This document shows positions 36,601 to 46,509 of a stretch of 64,000 bases of DNA, in pieces (positions within the stretch are counted from its first letter, which is position 1; every line of letters begins with the position of its first letter). The notes beneath the pieces were generated by a model. It searched no databases. It was given only the letters and a program-made list of their open reading frames with translations, and was not told where the DNA came from. The translations under genes were made by a program, and so were the position numbers. Location: assembly GCF_030247195.1 (NCBI RefSeq), contig NC_080671.1, forward strand, positions 415,720,044 through 415,784,043. Reading direction: 5' to 3'. Source of the stretch: Topomyia yanbarensis (taxonomy: Eukaryota > Arthropoda > Insecta > Diptera > Culicidae).

Positions 36601-37359
36601 CTGAACAAACACCGCTCTAGCCGGAGGGTATACACTAGAGTTGGAACCGGAAAATTACAACGACTTTGGCGAACACGAATTCGAAAGAAATTCAGCAGAC
36701 AGCAGCAGTAACAGCAGCGTGCCGAATCCGGAAGGAAAGCACTTTGCTACCGCGCATATTTCATTCATTCATACCGGCACTATATGTGCACCGAAACCGC
36801 AGGCAGTCTGAAAGGCGGAAGTGCATTCCCCCTTAAATTTATAGCCCAAATCCCATTAGTAATAAATCTTAGTGCTAAAGTTTGGCTTCCCCTCTCTTCT
36901 TTTCGGTTTGCTTCGTATTTGGCGTTTTGGTTCGTTCGGGTAGACAGGGTGGATTGAAAGATTTGGTTGGGCGTGTGTATGTGTGGCTGTGTGAAATAGT
37001 TACCTATAGTATCCTCCTCACTGCAGAGTGGTTTCGACGATAAATTTCACCGAAATTTTCCCACAGAGAGATGAACGAACTTTTTTAAAGATGTCGAGCA
37101 AAGTTATGTAAAAACGATAATGTGCGATGCAGTTGAGTCTTCCACGAAGCTTATCTTTCTTTACGGAAAAAACTGTTATTAACCTCCATAGGCGGATTGC
37201 AAGGTGTGGGGCCTTCCTGACAAGATAGTGTCAAATTTTGAGAACCCATTTGTTAACACAAAATTTAGGGATTGGCGAATAGGTGGACAAGTCACATTTC
37301 TTCCGAACGTGTGTCCAGTAGCGTGCGGTTGGCCAGGTTGGCCTTCGACAAGGGTGCCA
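33671..37359. other. Unassigned DNA, probably single-copy
   Basis: The longest stretch here without recognised mobile sequence. It holds short open frames (for example 144 codons at 34500-34934, 76 codons at 36250-36480) with no domain I know. Base composition is more balanced than in neighbouring regions. It may include regulatory DNA or untranslated exons of a distant host gene, but nothing in the sequence proves this. Confidence 0.35.
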
Positions 37360-38400
37360 ACCTAAGGTGGCACTAAAATCTTGATCTGCTTTATAAAATA
37401 AGTGAGGTTAAGTCATAAAATTAGTCAGGATAGGAGTATCATTCCCAGGTACACACAAAATTATTGTCGGACTGAAAAGAAAGCCAAAGTAGACAGCAAA
37501 GAGGCGCATAACTGAGACTCTTCCAAAAGCGCCAGAAGACTACGCTACCGTCCTGCTAATCCATAATAAAAGACGAACAAGACAAAGACCTCAAATTTCA
37601 ACAAAAATTGCGAAAATTATTGCAATCTTTATCCGCAAGTTTTCTCAGATTTATAGAAACAAGAAGAACGGAAATGTGGTCAAAGGCAGTAGAGCAGGCC
37701 ACATTGTAAAAGTTGTAGCAAAGATCGTAGAGTAAGCTAGACCCAGACCAAATGCCCATACCATGAAAATTTAAATCTCTTCGGTGCCGGAAGTTCCGCA
37801 ATATCACAAAGTTCCCGACCTAGCTCCATCCAATCCTGCACTAAGTTGAATGTCTGGTTGAAATGTTACATAACATTTTTGGTGTTCCTGGAAGCGTTGG
37901 AAGCTTCACGTTTCTTCTCAAATGTCTAAGAGCAGGTGCTGTTTGCTTTGAATTTGTGGCAGAGCTATCGCAATACATGCATGACGAGCGGCACAAACAA
38001 TCGATCATGCAGACGATCCTTGTCGAAGAAGACACAAAGCAGTCTCGCCAAAGGTCACTCGACACTGGTTCGAAGGGACACACCATTTTGTCCCGTCCGG
38101 TGTAATTGTCATCCGAAATCTTCACTCACCGGAGGAATGGATCCTTGAAACAGCCAATCCAGTCCTTCAGTAGATCCACGCATGCCAAGTTAGAATCGAT
38201 AACTGCACCATCGATCTCGACAATGTGAGCGGGCATGTAAACGCGATAGTTCTTCATGGAAGTAACGTCATTTGTTTACTTTAGACAAAATATCACAATT
38301 CTGAGCTTATCTAGGCGAATTTTCGAGATATTGGCACAGCTGAATATTTCTGCGCTTTTGCGGAATATTAACATACTTTGATCCGAAAGAAGATAAATAC
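37360..38400 (-). pseudogene. Deleted I-type LINE relic (ORF1 + endonuclease piece)
   Basis: On the minus strand from 38400 down: an ORF1 segment like VTEISKIRP (about 38330), an ACCATCGATCTCGACAATG block, GGATCCTTGAAACAGCCAAT (38144, codes for the CFKDP region), then peptide CPFEPVSS (about 38090), then the ORF1 tail (GTTCCTGGAAGCGTTGGAAG at 37882 against the intact FPALPGTSK region), then an endonuclease piece (GAAGTTCCGCAATATCACAA at 37790) next to CAAATGCCCATACCATG. Roughly 465 nt covering the zinc knuckles and 535 nt at the ORF junction are absent compared with the intact element. Same architecture as 17300-18060. Confidence 0.7.
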
Positions 38401-39095
38401 CTTCACACAATAGGACTGGATGCAACCTATTTTATTAGAATTTATTAGAAACGAATATATATATGTGAAAAGCTTAATCAGAAATATATATGTATGTAAT
38501 TTACGGACTCCCAAACCGCTTAACCGATTGCCGTAAAAATATATACGTCGTAGACATTTGTTATGGAGCGTGATTATATGCTATTGGTTGGAGATTATCT
38601 GCATTCCAGATATAATATACTTGCTAATCGCACGTTGCTGCGACTTTTAACGAAATAGGAGGAAAATACAATTTATTCCGAAGCGCCATCTGGCGGGCAG
38701 ACAATCCACAACCAATAGCACAAAAACACGCTCCATAACAAATGCCTACTACGTAAGTAAGTACTTACAGTAAGTACTTTTCATCACTATTAAAACATAA
38801 TACTCCAAAACGAGTCCTCGTATACAACATTTTATTGCACCATCCAACTCAACACTCAAATATACACCAAAAATAGCCATTAACTTCAAATATTTTAAAT
38901 TTTTGATTATTTCCAATCTGCTATTTATAATCGATTGTACAACAAAAATCAAATGCTCATAAAAACCATTCCTAACTATACAGTTTTTCATCATTTTCTT
39001 TCTACCTTCCATAATATTATTATTGTGGTCAATCACATTGCGTGTCAACTCTACGCATTCTCGAAAAAATACCTTTGTGGCAAATATTAAAATGT
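38401..39095. other. Unassigned DNA
   Basis: A+T-rich. A pair of inverted pieces, AACAAATGCCTACTACGTA (38739) and TACGTCGTAGACATTTGTTA (38542), with ATGGAGCGTG inverted as CACGCTCCAT, brackets about 200 bp (38530-38760) and is probably another small MITE. Confidence 0.4.
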
Positions 39096-39705
39096 AGGAG
39101 AACGTAGGGAGACTTGGTCAGGTTTTCAGTTAAAACAATGTAAATCTCTAAAAAAGTTTTCAATCCTCCAAAACTCGTTGAAATGTAATGTGCAAAAGTA
39201 TTCACGATTTTTTGTAAAATTGTTAATTTTGTTACGAATGGAATTTTTAATGCATTTCCTTTCTTGGATTACATTGCATGCTTACACGTCACGATATCAG
39301 CCTTATAACTGCCAACTTTGTGGACAAGTACTGTAAAGATATAGACTGATGTTGAGATTGTTTTGTAACGTGATCAACATTAACAGTAGGTATCACAGCA
39401 TAGGAAATATCAAAAATGTTGTATCTTTCTTCAGCTTTTTGTCACTTAGTCAAGTCTCCCCATAAAATCGTGGTCAAGTCTCCCCAGCATTAGTTCTTAC
39501 GCTCAATGTCGTGCTAATTTCATAAATAATTATTCCAATATTCCAATTAATGTAAAATTATTTCACTACTTCACAAACATTATATGGAATATAAGTTCCA
39601 AAAAAATACTTTAGTAGATATGTCTATGCAAAGTTTGATAAAAAATTACATCATTTAATGCAAATTAATGAATTAAGCGCTGGGTTAAGTCTCCCCATGT
39701 TCCCG
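39096..39705. mobile_element. 610-bp TIR element (GGGAGACTT termini), TA-flanked
   Basis: The left end GGAGAACGTAGGGAGACTTG and the right end (reverse complement GGGAACATGGGGAGACTTAA) form about 23-bp imperfect TIRs, with TA outside both ends (39094-39095 and 39706-39707). AAGTCTCCCCA motifs are repeated internally at 39451 and 39476. No transposase. Non-autonomous. Confidence 0.75.
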
Positions 39706-40098
39706 TATGTAATTTTCCGGTAAGCAAGTTTATGTTGATAGACAATCAACCTAATCAAACTTCGCTTCCCATTCAAAGCATTGTACATCTCTTCAAAAAG
39801 AGTTTCTGATAATTGTATCCATAGTGAATATTTTTGTGACGTGTGTCTTGTCGCCTTGTGTACGTACAGCTTAAACATACAAACTCTACTCTGGCCAATA
39901 TCTAGTATTACATCTGAGTTTTGTTCTAGAGTTTTTGTGCTCAGTCTTCTAAAACTTCTTCTATTTTTTATTATATAACTTGTTTATTTGACTCGGTTCA
40001 ATGCCTTAGCCAAACGAAGCCATGGGTCTTTTATATATTTCTCTTACGTAAACATTAAAAATAATATAACGAGTTTCAACGGTTGTCTAGCATATCTT

Positions 40099-40110
40099 AC
40101 CCATTATGTT
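40099..40110. repeat. Target-site duplication, left copy
   Basis: ACCCATTATGTT here is repeated exactly at 46483-46494, just outside the other end of the I-clade LINE. One further T may belong to either the duplication or the A-tail. Confidence 0.9.
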
Positions 40111-40119
40111 TTTTTTTTC

Positions 40120-40166
40120 AATTTGTTTATTTGATAAGGCACTTATGCGTTAGCTTAAAGGTGCCA
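40120..40166 (-). other. 3'-terminal hairpin and A-tail of the I LINE
   Basis: On the minus strand: TGGCACCTTTAAGCTAACGC, then ATAAGTGCC, TATCAAATAAAC and an A-run. GGCAC pairs with GTGCC to form a small stem. The same arrangement occurs at 53854-53900 on the plus strand, so it is a conserved 3' end, plausibly the RT recognition site. Confidence 0.7.
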
Positions 40167-40528
40167 TTTTTTCATTGTTTTACATTTTGAATTTCTTAAA
40201 ACTAGGGGGATACACATTTCAATATTATTTTGTTTTATACAATAAAACTAAAAAAAAAACTACAGCTAACTTATACATATAAAGAGGGTATAATATAATA
40301 TTCGTAAGATTTGGGGGACGGGTCATTTGTGTGTTCTTTGTATAATAATTCACTTTATGATTTTTAGAAGGGTGATTGTAGAAAAAATAATTATTAACTA
40401 AGCGGAACATTTTACAAGCTTATTAACTAGAGATAACTAGAAAGAGTGGTTCAAGATTAAGGGGAATTAATTAGGACTATTTTAAAGTAGTGGTACTGTT
40501 GCGCATTTCTTAACGAGATTAAATATTG

Positions 40529-40930
40529 TTCAACTAAAACTAGAAGATAGGGGGGCACATAAATTTTGGGAAGATATTCAAGGGGAGAAGGGGGTGAAGT
40601 CATACATCTGTGTATCAGAGACATGGGAGGGTGGGTGGACAAGGCTGAAGGGGGGGGGGGGGGGGGGGGGGTGAGATATAAACTTTCAGTTTCCGGCATC
40701 AGGAATTAACGGCCAGGATTACAGATTCGAATGGATTGATCAACTAACACTAGAAGATAGGGGGCACATAAGTTTTGGGAAGATATTCAAGGGGAGAAGG
40801 GGGTGAAGACATACATCTGTGTATCAGAGACATGGGAGAGAGGGTGGACAAGACTGAACGGGGGGGGGGGATATAAACTTCAGTTTCCGGCATCAGGAAT
40901 CAACGGCCAGGATTACAGATTCGAACGGAT
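40529..40930 (-). repeat. Tandem duplication in LINE 3' UTR with C/G tracts
   Basis: Two copies of about 200 bp (40529-40738 and 40739-40930). Each contains ACTAGAAGATAGGGG, GGGAAGATATTCAAGGGGAG, CATACATCTGTGTATCAGAG and CATCAGGAAT, and they differ by a few bases. Each has a G run: 22 G at 40650-40671 and 11 G at 40860-40870 (C runs in the transcript). Confidence 0.85.
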
Positions 40931-41181
40931 GTATCAAGTATTGGGACGCCGGGCGGTTTTCCTCGAGCCGGCAGGGGTTCCTCCAGACGATTTCGTAGTA
41001 CGGCCCAGATACGGATCGGGAACACACCGCGCTGCGCGTGTGATGTTGTACTGTAGATCTCGTGTTGTTGGTTCATTCGACAGATGTTTTGTCTCGTCTT
41101 GGAGTCGTATCAAACCATCGTTGGGGTACGGTAGGCGGAAGAGGGCACTTCTGGGAATGATAAGAGAAAAGATAGGGGCAT

Positions 41182-44100
41182 TTAAATTTGGATATTGATG
41201 GTTTTGAGGAACGTGTATATAAGGGACATGTAGAGAATATCGCGGCTTGCTAGTACATCTCGAACCGGGACATTGGGTGATCTTCCTCGGGCCCGAAGGG
41301 AATCGAATAGTTGAGATCTGGCAGAACAGTACTCGGCGCATGCCCAGACAACATGTTCGATTTCGTGATAACCGTTGCCACAAGCGCAGATACCGCTATC
41401 CACGAGCCCAATACGCCGGAGATGTGCGTCCAGCGTGTAGTGATTGGACATGAGCCGAGACATCACGCGAATGAAATCCCGACCCACATCCATCCCTCTG
41501 AACCAAGGTTTCGTCGATACCTTAGGGATTATCGAATGTAGCCACCTTCCCAGTTCACCATTGCTCCATGATGTTTGCCAACTTTCGAGGGTTCTCTGAT
41601 GAGTAATACTGAAAAATTCGCTGAAGCTAATTGGTCTTTCATATATGTCACCTTGTAAAGCGCCCGCCTTAGCTAAAGAGTCCGCTTCTTCATTACCTGG
41701 AATGGAGCAATGCGAGGGAACCCAAACTAAGGTAATCTTGTACGATCTTACAGACAAAGCACGCAGGCGCTCCCAGATTTTCCCCAGAAAATATGGAATG
41801 TGCTTTCTAGGTTTCATTGAACGGAGAGCCTCGATTGAGCTGAGGCTATCCGAGACAATAAAGTAATGATCGGTGGGCAAAGTATCAATGATCCCAAGGG
41901 TATACTGAATAGCAGCAAGTTCTGCGACGTAAACTGAAGCAGGATCATTGAGTTTGAATGAGGCGGTGAGGTTTTGATTGAATATACCGAAGCCAGTGGA
42001 GCCGTCGAGGCTTGACCCGTCGGTGTAAAACATCTTGTTGCAGTCGACTTCTCGAAATTTACTATGAAAGATGCTTGGGATCACTTGCGGACGTATGTGA
42101 TCCGGGATTCCACGAATCTCGTCTTTCATGGATGTGTCAAAGAAAACAGTTGAATCAGAAGCATGAAAGAGATTGACACGGTTGGGATAGTATGAAGAAG
42201 GATTGATATTTTGTGCCATGTAATCGAAGTACAAGGACATAAATCGGGTTTGAGAATTGAGCTCGATAAGCCTTTCGAAATTTGCAATTACTAACGGGTT
42301 CAAGATATCGCATCGGATGAGCAATCGATAGGAGAGTTCCCAAAATCGATTTTTCAGCGGAAGGACGCCCGCCAGCACTTCTAAACTCATCGTATGTGTC
42401 GAGTGCATACAACCCAAAGCAATACGCAAACAACAATATTGGATTCGCTCTAGTTTGATGAAATGTATGTTCGCAGCGGAGCGGAAACAGAAACTCCCGT
42501 ACTCCATCACCGACAATATTGTTGTTTGGTACAGCCTGATCAGGTCTCCTGGGTGGGCACCCCACCATGTTCCGGTTATTGTACGGAGAAAGTTGATCCT
42601 TTGCTGGCACTTCTGTTTCAGATACCTAATGTGACATCCCCAGGTTCCTTTGGAGTCGAACCAGACCCCGAGATATTTGAAAGTTGAAACCTGAGCAATA
42701 GTTTGACCCATTAATTGAAGCTGTAGTTGCGCTGGTTCACGCTTCCTTGAAAATACGACTAGCTCAGTTTTCTCCGTGGAGAACTCGATACCTAGCTGGA
42801 GGGCCCAAGCAGACAAATTGTCCAAGGCATCTTGCAATGGTCCTTGCAGATCGACGGCTTTGGGACCTGTAATAGAGACCACACCGTCATCTGCAAGCTG
42901 CCTTAGCGTGCAGGAATTGACAAGACATTCGTCAATGTCATTCACGTAAAAGTTATAGAGAAGGGGGCTTAGACATGAGCCCTGGGGAAGACCCATGTAG
43001 CTAATTCGTGATGTCGATAAATCACCATGCGAAAAATGCATATGTTTTTCAGACAGCAAGTTTAGCAAAAAGTTGTTTAGAGTCGGTGAAAGACCATGCT
43101 GGTGCAGCTTCTCAGAAAGAATTTTGATAGAAACTGAGTCAAAAGCCCCCTTTATATCTAGGAAAACTGATGCCATCTGCTCTTTGCTAGCATAAGCCAT
43201 TTGAATTTCTGTTGAGAGCAACGCAAGACAATCGTTCGTCCCTTTGCCTTTGCGGAAACCAAATTGTGTATCTGACAGTAAGCCATTTGCTTCCACCCAA
43301 TTATCGAGGCGAAACAAGATCATTTTCTCGAACAACTTTCGGATACAGGACAGCATCGCAATCGGTCGATACGAGTTGTGGTCGGAGGCTGGTTTTCCTG
43401 GTTTTTGAATGGCAATGACCTTCACTTGCCTCCAGTCATGAGGGACAATATTACCCTCAAGAAACTTATTAAATAAATTCAACAAGCGTCTCTTGGCAGA
43501 GTCTGGCAGATTCTTTAACAAGTTAAATTTGATTCTGTCTGGCCCTGGGGCTTTATTGTTACATGATAAGAGAGCAAGTGAGAACTCCACCATCGAAAAC
43601 GGTGTTTCGTTCGCGTTATTGTGAGGGGACGCGGCGCGGTAGATCTTCTGTGCCGGGGCGGAATCCGGGCAAACCTTCTTGGCAAAATCGAATATCCAAC
43701 GGTTTGAATATTCCACGCTCTCATTGGTACTGTTTCGGTTTCGTAAGCGCCGGGCCGTACTCCAAAGAGTGCTCATCAATGTTTCTCTCGTTAGTCCGTC
43801 GACGAACCGGCGCCAGTAGCTACGTTTTTTGGCTTTTATTAAACTCTTCATGCGCGTTTCCGCCATCGCGTACTGTCGGTAGCTAGCTGGCAGCCCGTCG
43901 TCCCGGAAGGTCTTATACGCAGCGGCCTTCTCCGCGTACACGTCTGAGCACTCTTTGTCCCACCATGGATTGGGAGGACGCCCGCGTGAATTCGCGTCTG
44001 GTACGCGTTTAGTCTGAGCTTGAATCGCGGTATCGAGAATCAAGCCAGCCAGGAACCCGTACTCTTCCTCCGGAGGAAGCTCTTGTGTCGATTCTACTTT

Positions 44101-44868
44101 TTCGGATATCGCGGACGCGTAGCTCTTCCAATCAATATTTCGTGTGAGGTCATACGAAACATTGATTGTATTCGGTGGCCCTGAACCGTTAGCAATATTA
44201 ATTACGATTGGCAGATGGTCGCTGCCGTGGGGATCAGAGACTACCTTCCACATGCAATCTAACCGCAGCGATGTCGAGCAGAGGGACAGATCTAAGGCGC
44301 TCGGTCGCGCTGGAGGGACAGGAATCCGTGTCATTTCACCCGTATTCAAAATAGTCATATTGAAGTTGTCGCAAAGCTCATGGAGTAGGGTAGATCGATT
44401 ATCGTCATGAAGGCAACCCCATGCCGTGCCGTGGGAGTTAAAGTCACCTAAAACTAGCCTCGGTGCGGGGAGGAGTTCCGCAATATCGCAAAGCCGTCGG
44501 TGGCTAACTGAGGCTCTAGGGGGGATGTAGGTGGAAGCAATGCAAAGTTCTTTGCCTTTAATTCTGGTTTGGCAAGCGACAACTTCAATGCCTGGTGTCG
44601 AGGGGAGGTCGATCCGATTGAAAGAATAGCACTTTTTGATCCCCAAAAGTACTCCTCCGTAAGAGTCTTCTCGATCCAAGCGAATAATATTAAAATCGTG
44701 GAAGTGTAGGGTTATTTCTGAAGTGAGCCATGTCTCGCATAGGGCAAATGCATCGCATTTCAAATTATTTAGTAAGATTTTAAACGAATCGATTTTCGGG
44801 ATAATGCTTCTGCAATTCCACTGTAGAACAGTGATTAAATCCTTGACCTCGTTCGATGAATTAGCCAT
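41182..44868 (-). CDS. ORF2: endonuclease-reverse transcriptase-RNase H
   Basis: Predicted 1228-residue protein for target-primed reverse transcription. From ATG at 44868: APE-like endonuclease (LQWNCRS 15-21, CET with Glu45, GDFNSHGTAWG 141-151, SDHLPIV from 216); reverse transcriptase (YRPIAMLSC about 500, FGFRKGKGTNDCL, FLDIKGAFD 569-577, GLPQGSCLSP 626-635, catalytic LADD 658-661); RNase H with the Asp949 (YTDGSS), Glu983, Asp1007, Asp1063 tetrad; terminal C-x-C-x8-H-x4-C (1161-1177). The start is the ATG in ATGGCTAA that overlaps the ORF1 stop. An upstream in-frame TTG at 44880 is not needed. No stops or missing catalytic residues. Translation probably depends on termination-reinitiation after ORF1. 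Confidence 0.93.
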   Translation of the reverse strand: MANSSNEVKDLITVLQWNCRSIIPKIDSFKILLNNLKCDAFALCETWLTSEITLHFHDFNIIRLDREDSYGGVLLGIKKCYSFNRIDLPSTPGIEVVACQTRIKGKELCIASTYIPPRASVSHRRLCDIAELLPAPRLVLGDFNSHGTAWGCLHDDNRSTLLHELCDNFNMTILNTGEMTRIPVPPARPSALDLSLCSTSLRLDCMWKVVSDPHGSDHLPIVINIANGSGPPNTINVSYDLTRNIDWKSYASAISEKVESTQELPPEEEYGFLAGLILDTAIQAQTKRVPDANSRGRPPNPWWDKECSDVYAEKAAAYKTFRDDGLPASYRQYAMAETRMKSLIKAKKRSYWRRFVDGLTRETLMSTLWSTARRLRNRNSTNESVEYSNRWIFDFAKKVCPDSAPAQKIYRAASPHNNANETPFSMVEFSLALLSCNNKAPGPDRIKFNLLKNLPDSAKRRLLNLFNKFLEGNIVPHDWRQVKVIAIQKPGKPASDHNSYRPIAMLSCIRKLFEKMILFRLDNWVEANGLLSDTQFGFRKGKGTNDCLALLSTEIQMAYASKEQMASVFLDIKGAFDSVSIKILSEKLHQHGLSPTLNNFLLNLLSEKHMHFSHGDLSTSRISYMGLPQGSCLSPLLYNFYVNDIDECLVNSCTLRQLADDGVVSITGPKAVDLQGPLQDALDNLSAWALQLGIEFSTEKTELVVFSRKREPAQLQLQLMGQTIAQVSTFKYLGVWFDSKGTWGCHIRYLKQKCQQRINFLRTITGTWWGAHPGDLIRLYQTTILSVMEYGSFCFRSAANIHFIKLERIQYCCLRIALGCMHSTHTMSLEVLAGVLPLKNRFWELSYRLLIRCDILNPLVIANFERLIELNSQTRFMSLYFDYMAQNINPSSYYPNRVNLFHASDSTVFFDTSMKDEIRGIPDHIRPQVIPSIFHSKFREVDCNKMFYTDGSSLDGSTGFGIFNQNLTASFKLNDPASVYVAELAAIQYTLGIIDTLPTDHYFIVSDSLSSIEALRSMKPRKHIPYFLGKIWERLRALSVRSYKITLVWVPSHCSIPGNEEADSLAKAGALQGDIYERPISFSEFFSITHQRTLESWQTSWSNGELGRWLHSIIPKVSTKPWFRGMDVGRDFIRVMSRLMSNHYTLDAHLRRIGLVDSGICACGNGYHEIEHVVWACAEYCSARSQLFDSLRARGRSPNVPVRDVLASRDILYMSLIYTFLKTINIQI

Positions 44869-46183
44869 CGAAGGATACAATCGCTGAAAGGAGGGGCCAT
44901 TTCGCAGTGAACTGCATCAAGAATGTTTTTACTGCGGGGAGAAAGCTTATCAAGATACTTTTAAGGGGGTCAGAAATGTTTAACGCTGTAAGAATACGGT
45001 CCACAATGTCAGAGAAATTTATTAAGCCAGCACTGTTTTCTTTCTCTGGCTGAGATATGGGAACACTTGGGGTTTTTGATGTTCCTGGAAGTGCTGGGAA
45101 CTCCTTTTCTGAACTCAGGTTACTGAGACCGGGAGCGACTTGCTTCGGTTTTGCACCAGTACTTCCTTGAGTAGTTATTTTAGGGGGACCATGAAGAGAC
45201 ACCTTCTGGCCTTTACGACGAAGCTTGGAAGAGGAAATGTTCTTCCTTTTTCTACTACTTCTAGGCACAGCAGAAGATGTTCCCTCCTGGGGTTCATCAC
45301 AGTCGCCTTCGTCAGTAGACAAGTTGGTAAAGATGTTCGTAGAGACAGGTGGCGTAGCTATCTTAAGCATTTCTGCAAAAGATCGCTTAGAGCGTCCCTG
45401 AAGGGAACGCTTAAGATTTTCCTCGCGCTGTTTGTACGCGGGACATGAAGGGAGATCATGTGGGTTTCCCCCACAGTAGAGGCACTTTTCGACATCTCTA
45501 CCACAGGAATCATCCGCATGATTCCCACCACATTTCCCACAGCGGGCTTTATTGCTACAATGGGAGGCTGTGTGTCCCAATTGTTTGCAATTAGTACAGT
45601 TCATGACCCGCGGCACAAAGAGGCGAACAGGTAGACGAACCTTGTCAAAAAGGAGGTAATTAGGCAGGGCAGAGCCGGCGAAGGTCACCCGATAAGAGTC
45701 TGAGTTGACGTATGTTTTCTTCCCGTCAGCTGCGACTGATGCTGAATGCAAACGTTTGCATTCCAGTATCTTCACTGGCTTAAGCATGGGGTCTTTGAAA
45801 CAGCCAGTCCCATATTTTAGCAGGTCCTCGCAATTCAGACTCGAATCGGAAACGACCCCACTGACTTCAACCCTGCTAGCTGGAATATACACCCTGTACT
45901 CCCTCGTAAAGGGCTCGTATCCAGCAATATCGTTTGCCTGAGTTGAACTGTTAACCACCACCCGAAGCTTATCAGGCCGAATTTTCGATATTTCTGTCAC
46001 GGCCGAATACCGATCCGTCAGAACTCGAGAAATCTGCAACAGATTCAAACACTTTTTTTCTTTGGTCCGAAAGAAGATCACAAATGGCCCGGTGGCCGAG
46101 CTCGGATATACCTTGAGCCGGGGAGCCGATTTTATTTCGACGTCCATCTCACCTTGAGATGAACCGCCGTCAGGGGAAGTCAT
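44861..46183 (-). CDS. ORF1: Gag-like RNA-binding protein with three CCHC knuckles
   Basis: A 440-residue nucleocapsid-like protein that should coat the LINE RNA and form the ribonucleoprotein with ORF2. The first ATG is at 46183, after about 300 nt of 5' UTR. Residues about 20-190 form a conserved domain seen also in the relics at 29269, 15300 and 38330 (YRVYIPAS, CFKDPML, YRVTFAG, LPVRLFVPRV). Three zinc knuckles follow: CTNCKQLGHTASHC (196-209), CGKCGGNHADDSC (215-227) and CLYCGGNPHDLPSC (234-247). The C-terminal third is Ser/Lys/Pro-rich with KRKN/RRK basic stretches. It ends GATGGCTAA, overlapping the ORF2 ATG. Confidence 0.92.
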   Translation of the reverse strand: MTSPDGGSSQGEMDVEIKSAPRLKVYPSSATGPFVIFFRTKEKKCLNLLQISRVLTDRYSAVTEISKIRPDKLRVVVNSSTQANDIAGYEPFTREYRVYIPASRVEVSGVVSDSSLNCEDLLKYGTGCFKDPMLKPVKILECKRLHSASVAADGKKTYVNSDSYRVTFAGSALPNYLLFDKVRLPVRLFVPRVMNCTNCKQLGHTASHCSNKARCGKCGGNHADDSCGRDVEKCLYCGGNPHDLPSCPAYKQREENLKRSLQGRSKRSFAEMLKIATPPVSTNIFTNLSTDEGDCDEPQEGTSSAVPRSSRKRKNISSSKLRRKGQKVSLHGPPKITTQGSTGAKPKQVAPGLSNLSSEKEFPALPGTSKTPSVPISQPEKENSAGLINFSDIVDRILTALNISDPLKSILISFLPAVKTFLMQFTAKWPLLSAIVSFDG

Positions 46184-46466
46184 TTTTGCACGGGCCTATT
46201 GCCCAGTGCACGTTATTAAGACAACCAAGAAGGGGAAACGAAAACTAATACTTAGCTTGTGTATGTAACGGTATCCAGACGGCTTACTAGAAGAACACTG
46301 TTTCACTTCACTGACCGGCTAACGGTACTCAGAAACAGAAACACAAAAGAAGGGAAAAAATACTGAAACCTCAACTAGGCGCAGAGTGTGTAAATAACCT
46401 TGAACGCGGATTAACACTATTTGTCGCTATAGAGTGTACGGAACGAGGACAAAAGACTTCTATCTC

Positions 46467-46472
46467 GACTGA
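46467..46472 (-). promoter_or_regulatory. Inr-like TCAGTC near the LINE 5' end
   Basis: On the element strand the first bases are CATCGAGCACTCAGTCGAGA. TCAGTC fits the insect initiator consensus, and CAGTCGAG resembles the starts of I/Jockey elements that use internal promoters. If transcription begins at this CAGTC, the ten or so bases outside it would be extra nucleotides added at 5' joining or part of a repeated TCGAG motif. Position-based inference only. Confidence 0.4.
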
Positions 46473-46482
46473 GTGCTCGATG

Positions 46483-46494
46483 ACCCATTATGTT
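46483..46494. repeat. Target-site duplication, right copy
   Basis: ACCCATTATGTT, identical to 40099-40110. The identity of the two copies supports a recent insertion. The target is a retrotransposon ORF1 relic (46510-47080). Confidence 0.9.
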
Positions 46495-46509
46495 TGTTAT
46501 CATCTGATT

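Larger units (their letters stand above)
40111..46482 (-). mobile_element. Complete I-clade non-LTR retrotransposon
   Basis: About 6.37 kb on the minus strand, bounded by a 12-bp exact target-site duplication. Order 5' to 3': about 300-bp 5' UTR, ORF1 (44861-46183), ORF2 (41182-44868, overlapping ORF1 by 8 nt), a 1.07-kb 3' UTR with an internal tandem duplication, and a 3' end with a hairpin (GGCACC, a short loop, then AGTGCC), TCAAATAAACAAATTG and an A-run. Clade I is inferred from an APE endonuclease plus RT plus RNase H plus terminal CCHC in ORF2 and three CCHC knuckles in ORF1 (mosquito MosquI-like organisation, from memory). Both ORFs are uninterrupted, so the copy may be young and competent. 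Confidence 0.92.

Noticed and set aside
44869..44880. ORF2 start at TTG 44880
   Set aside because: A normal ATG 12 nt downstream overlaps the ORF1 stop in ATGGCTAA, which is the more plausible start.
40803..46183. Plus-strand frames inside the LINE (for example 131 codons at 40803 or 107 codons at 43563)
   Set aside because: They are antisense shadows of ORF2 or of the 3' UTR duplication.
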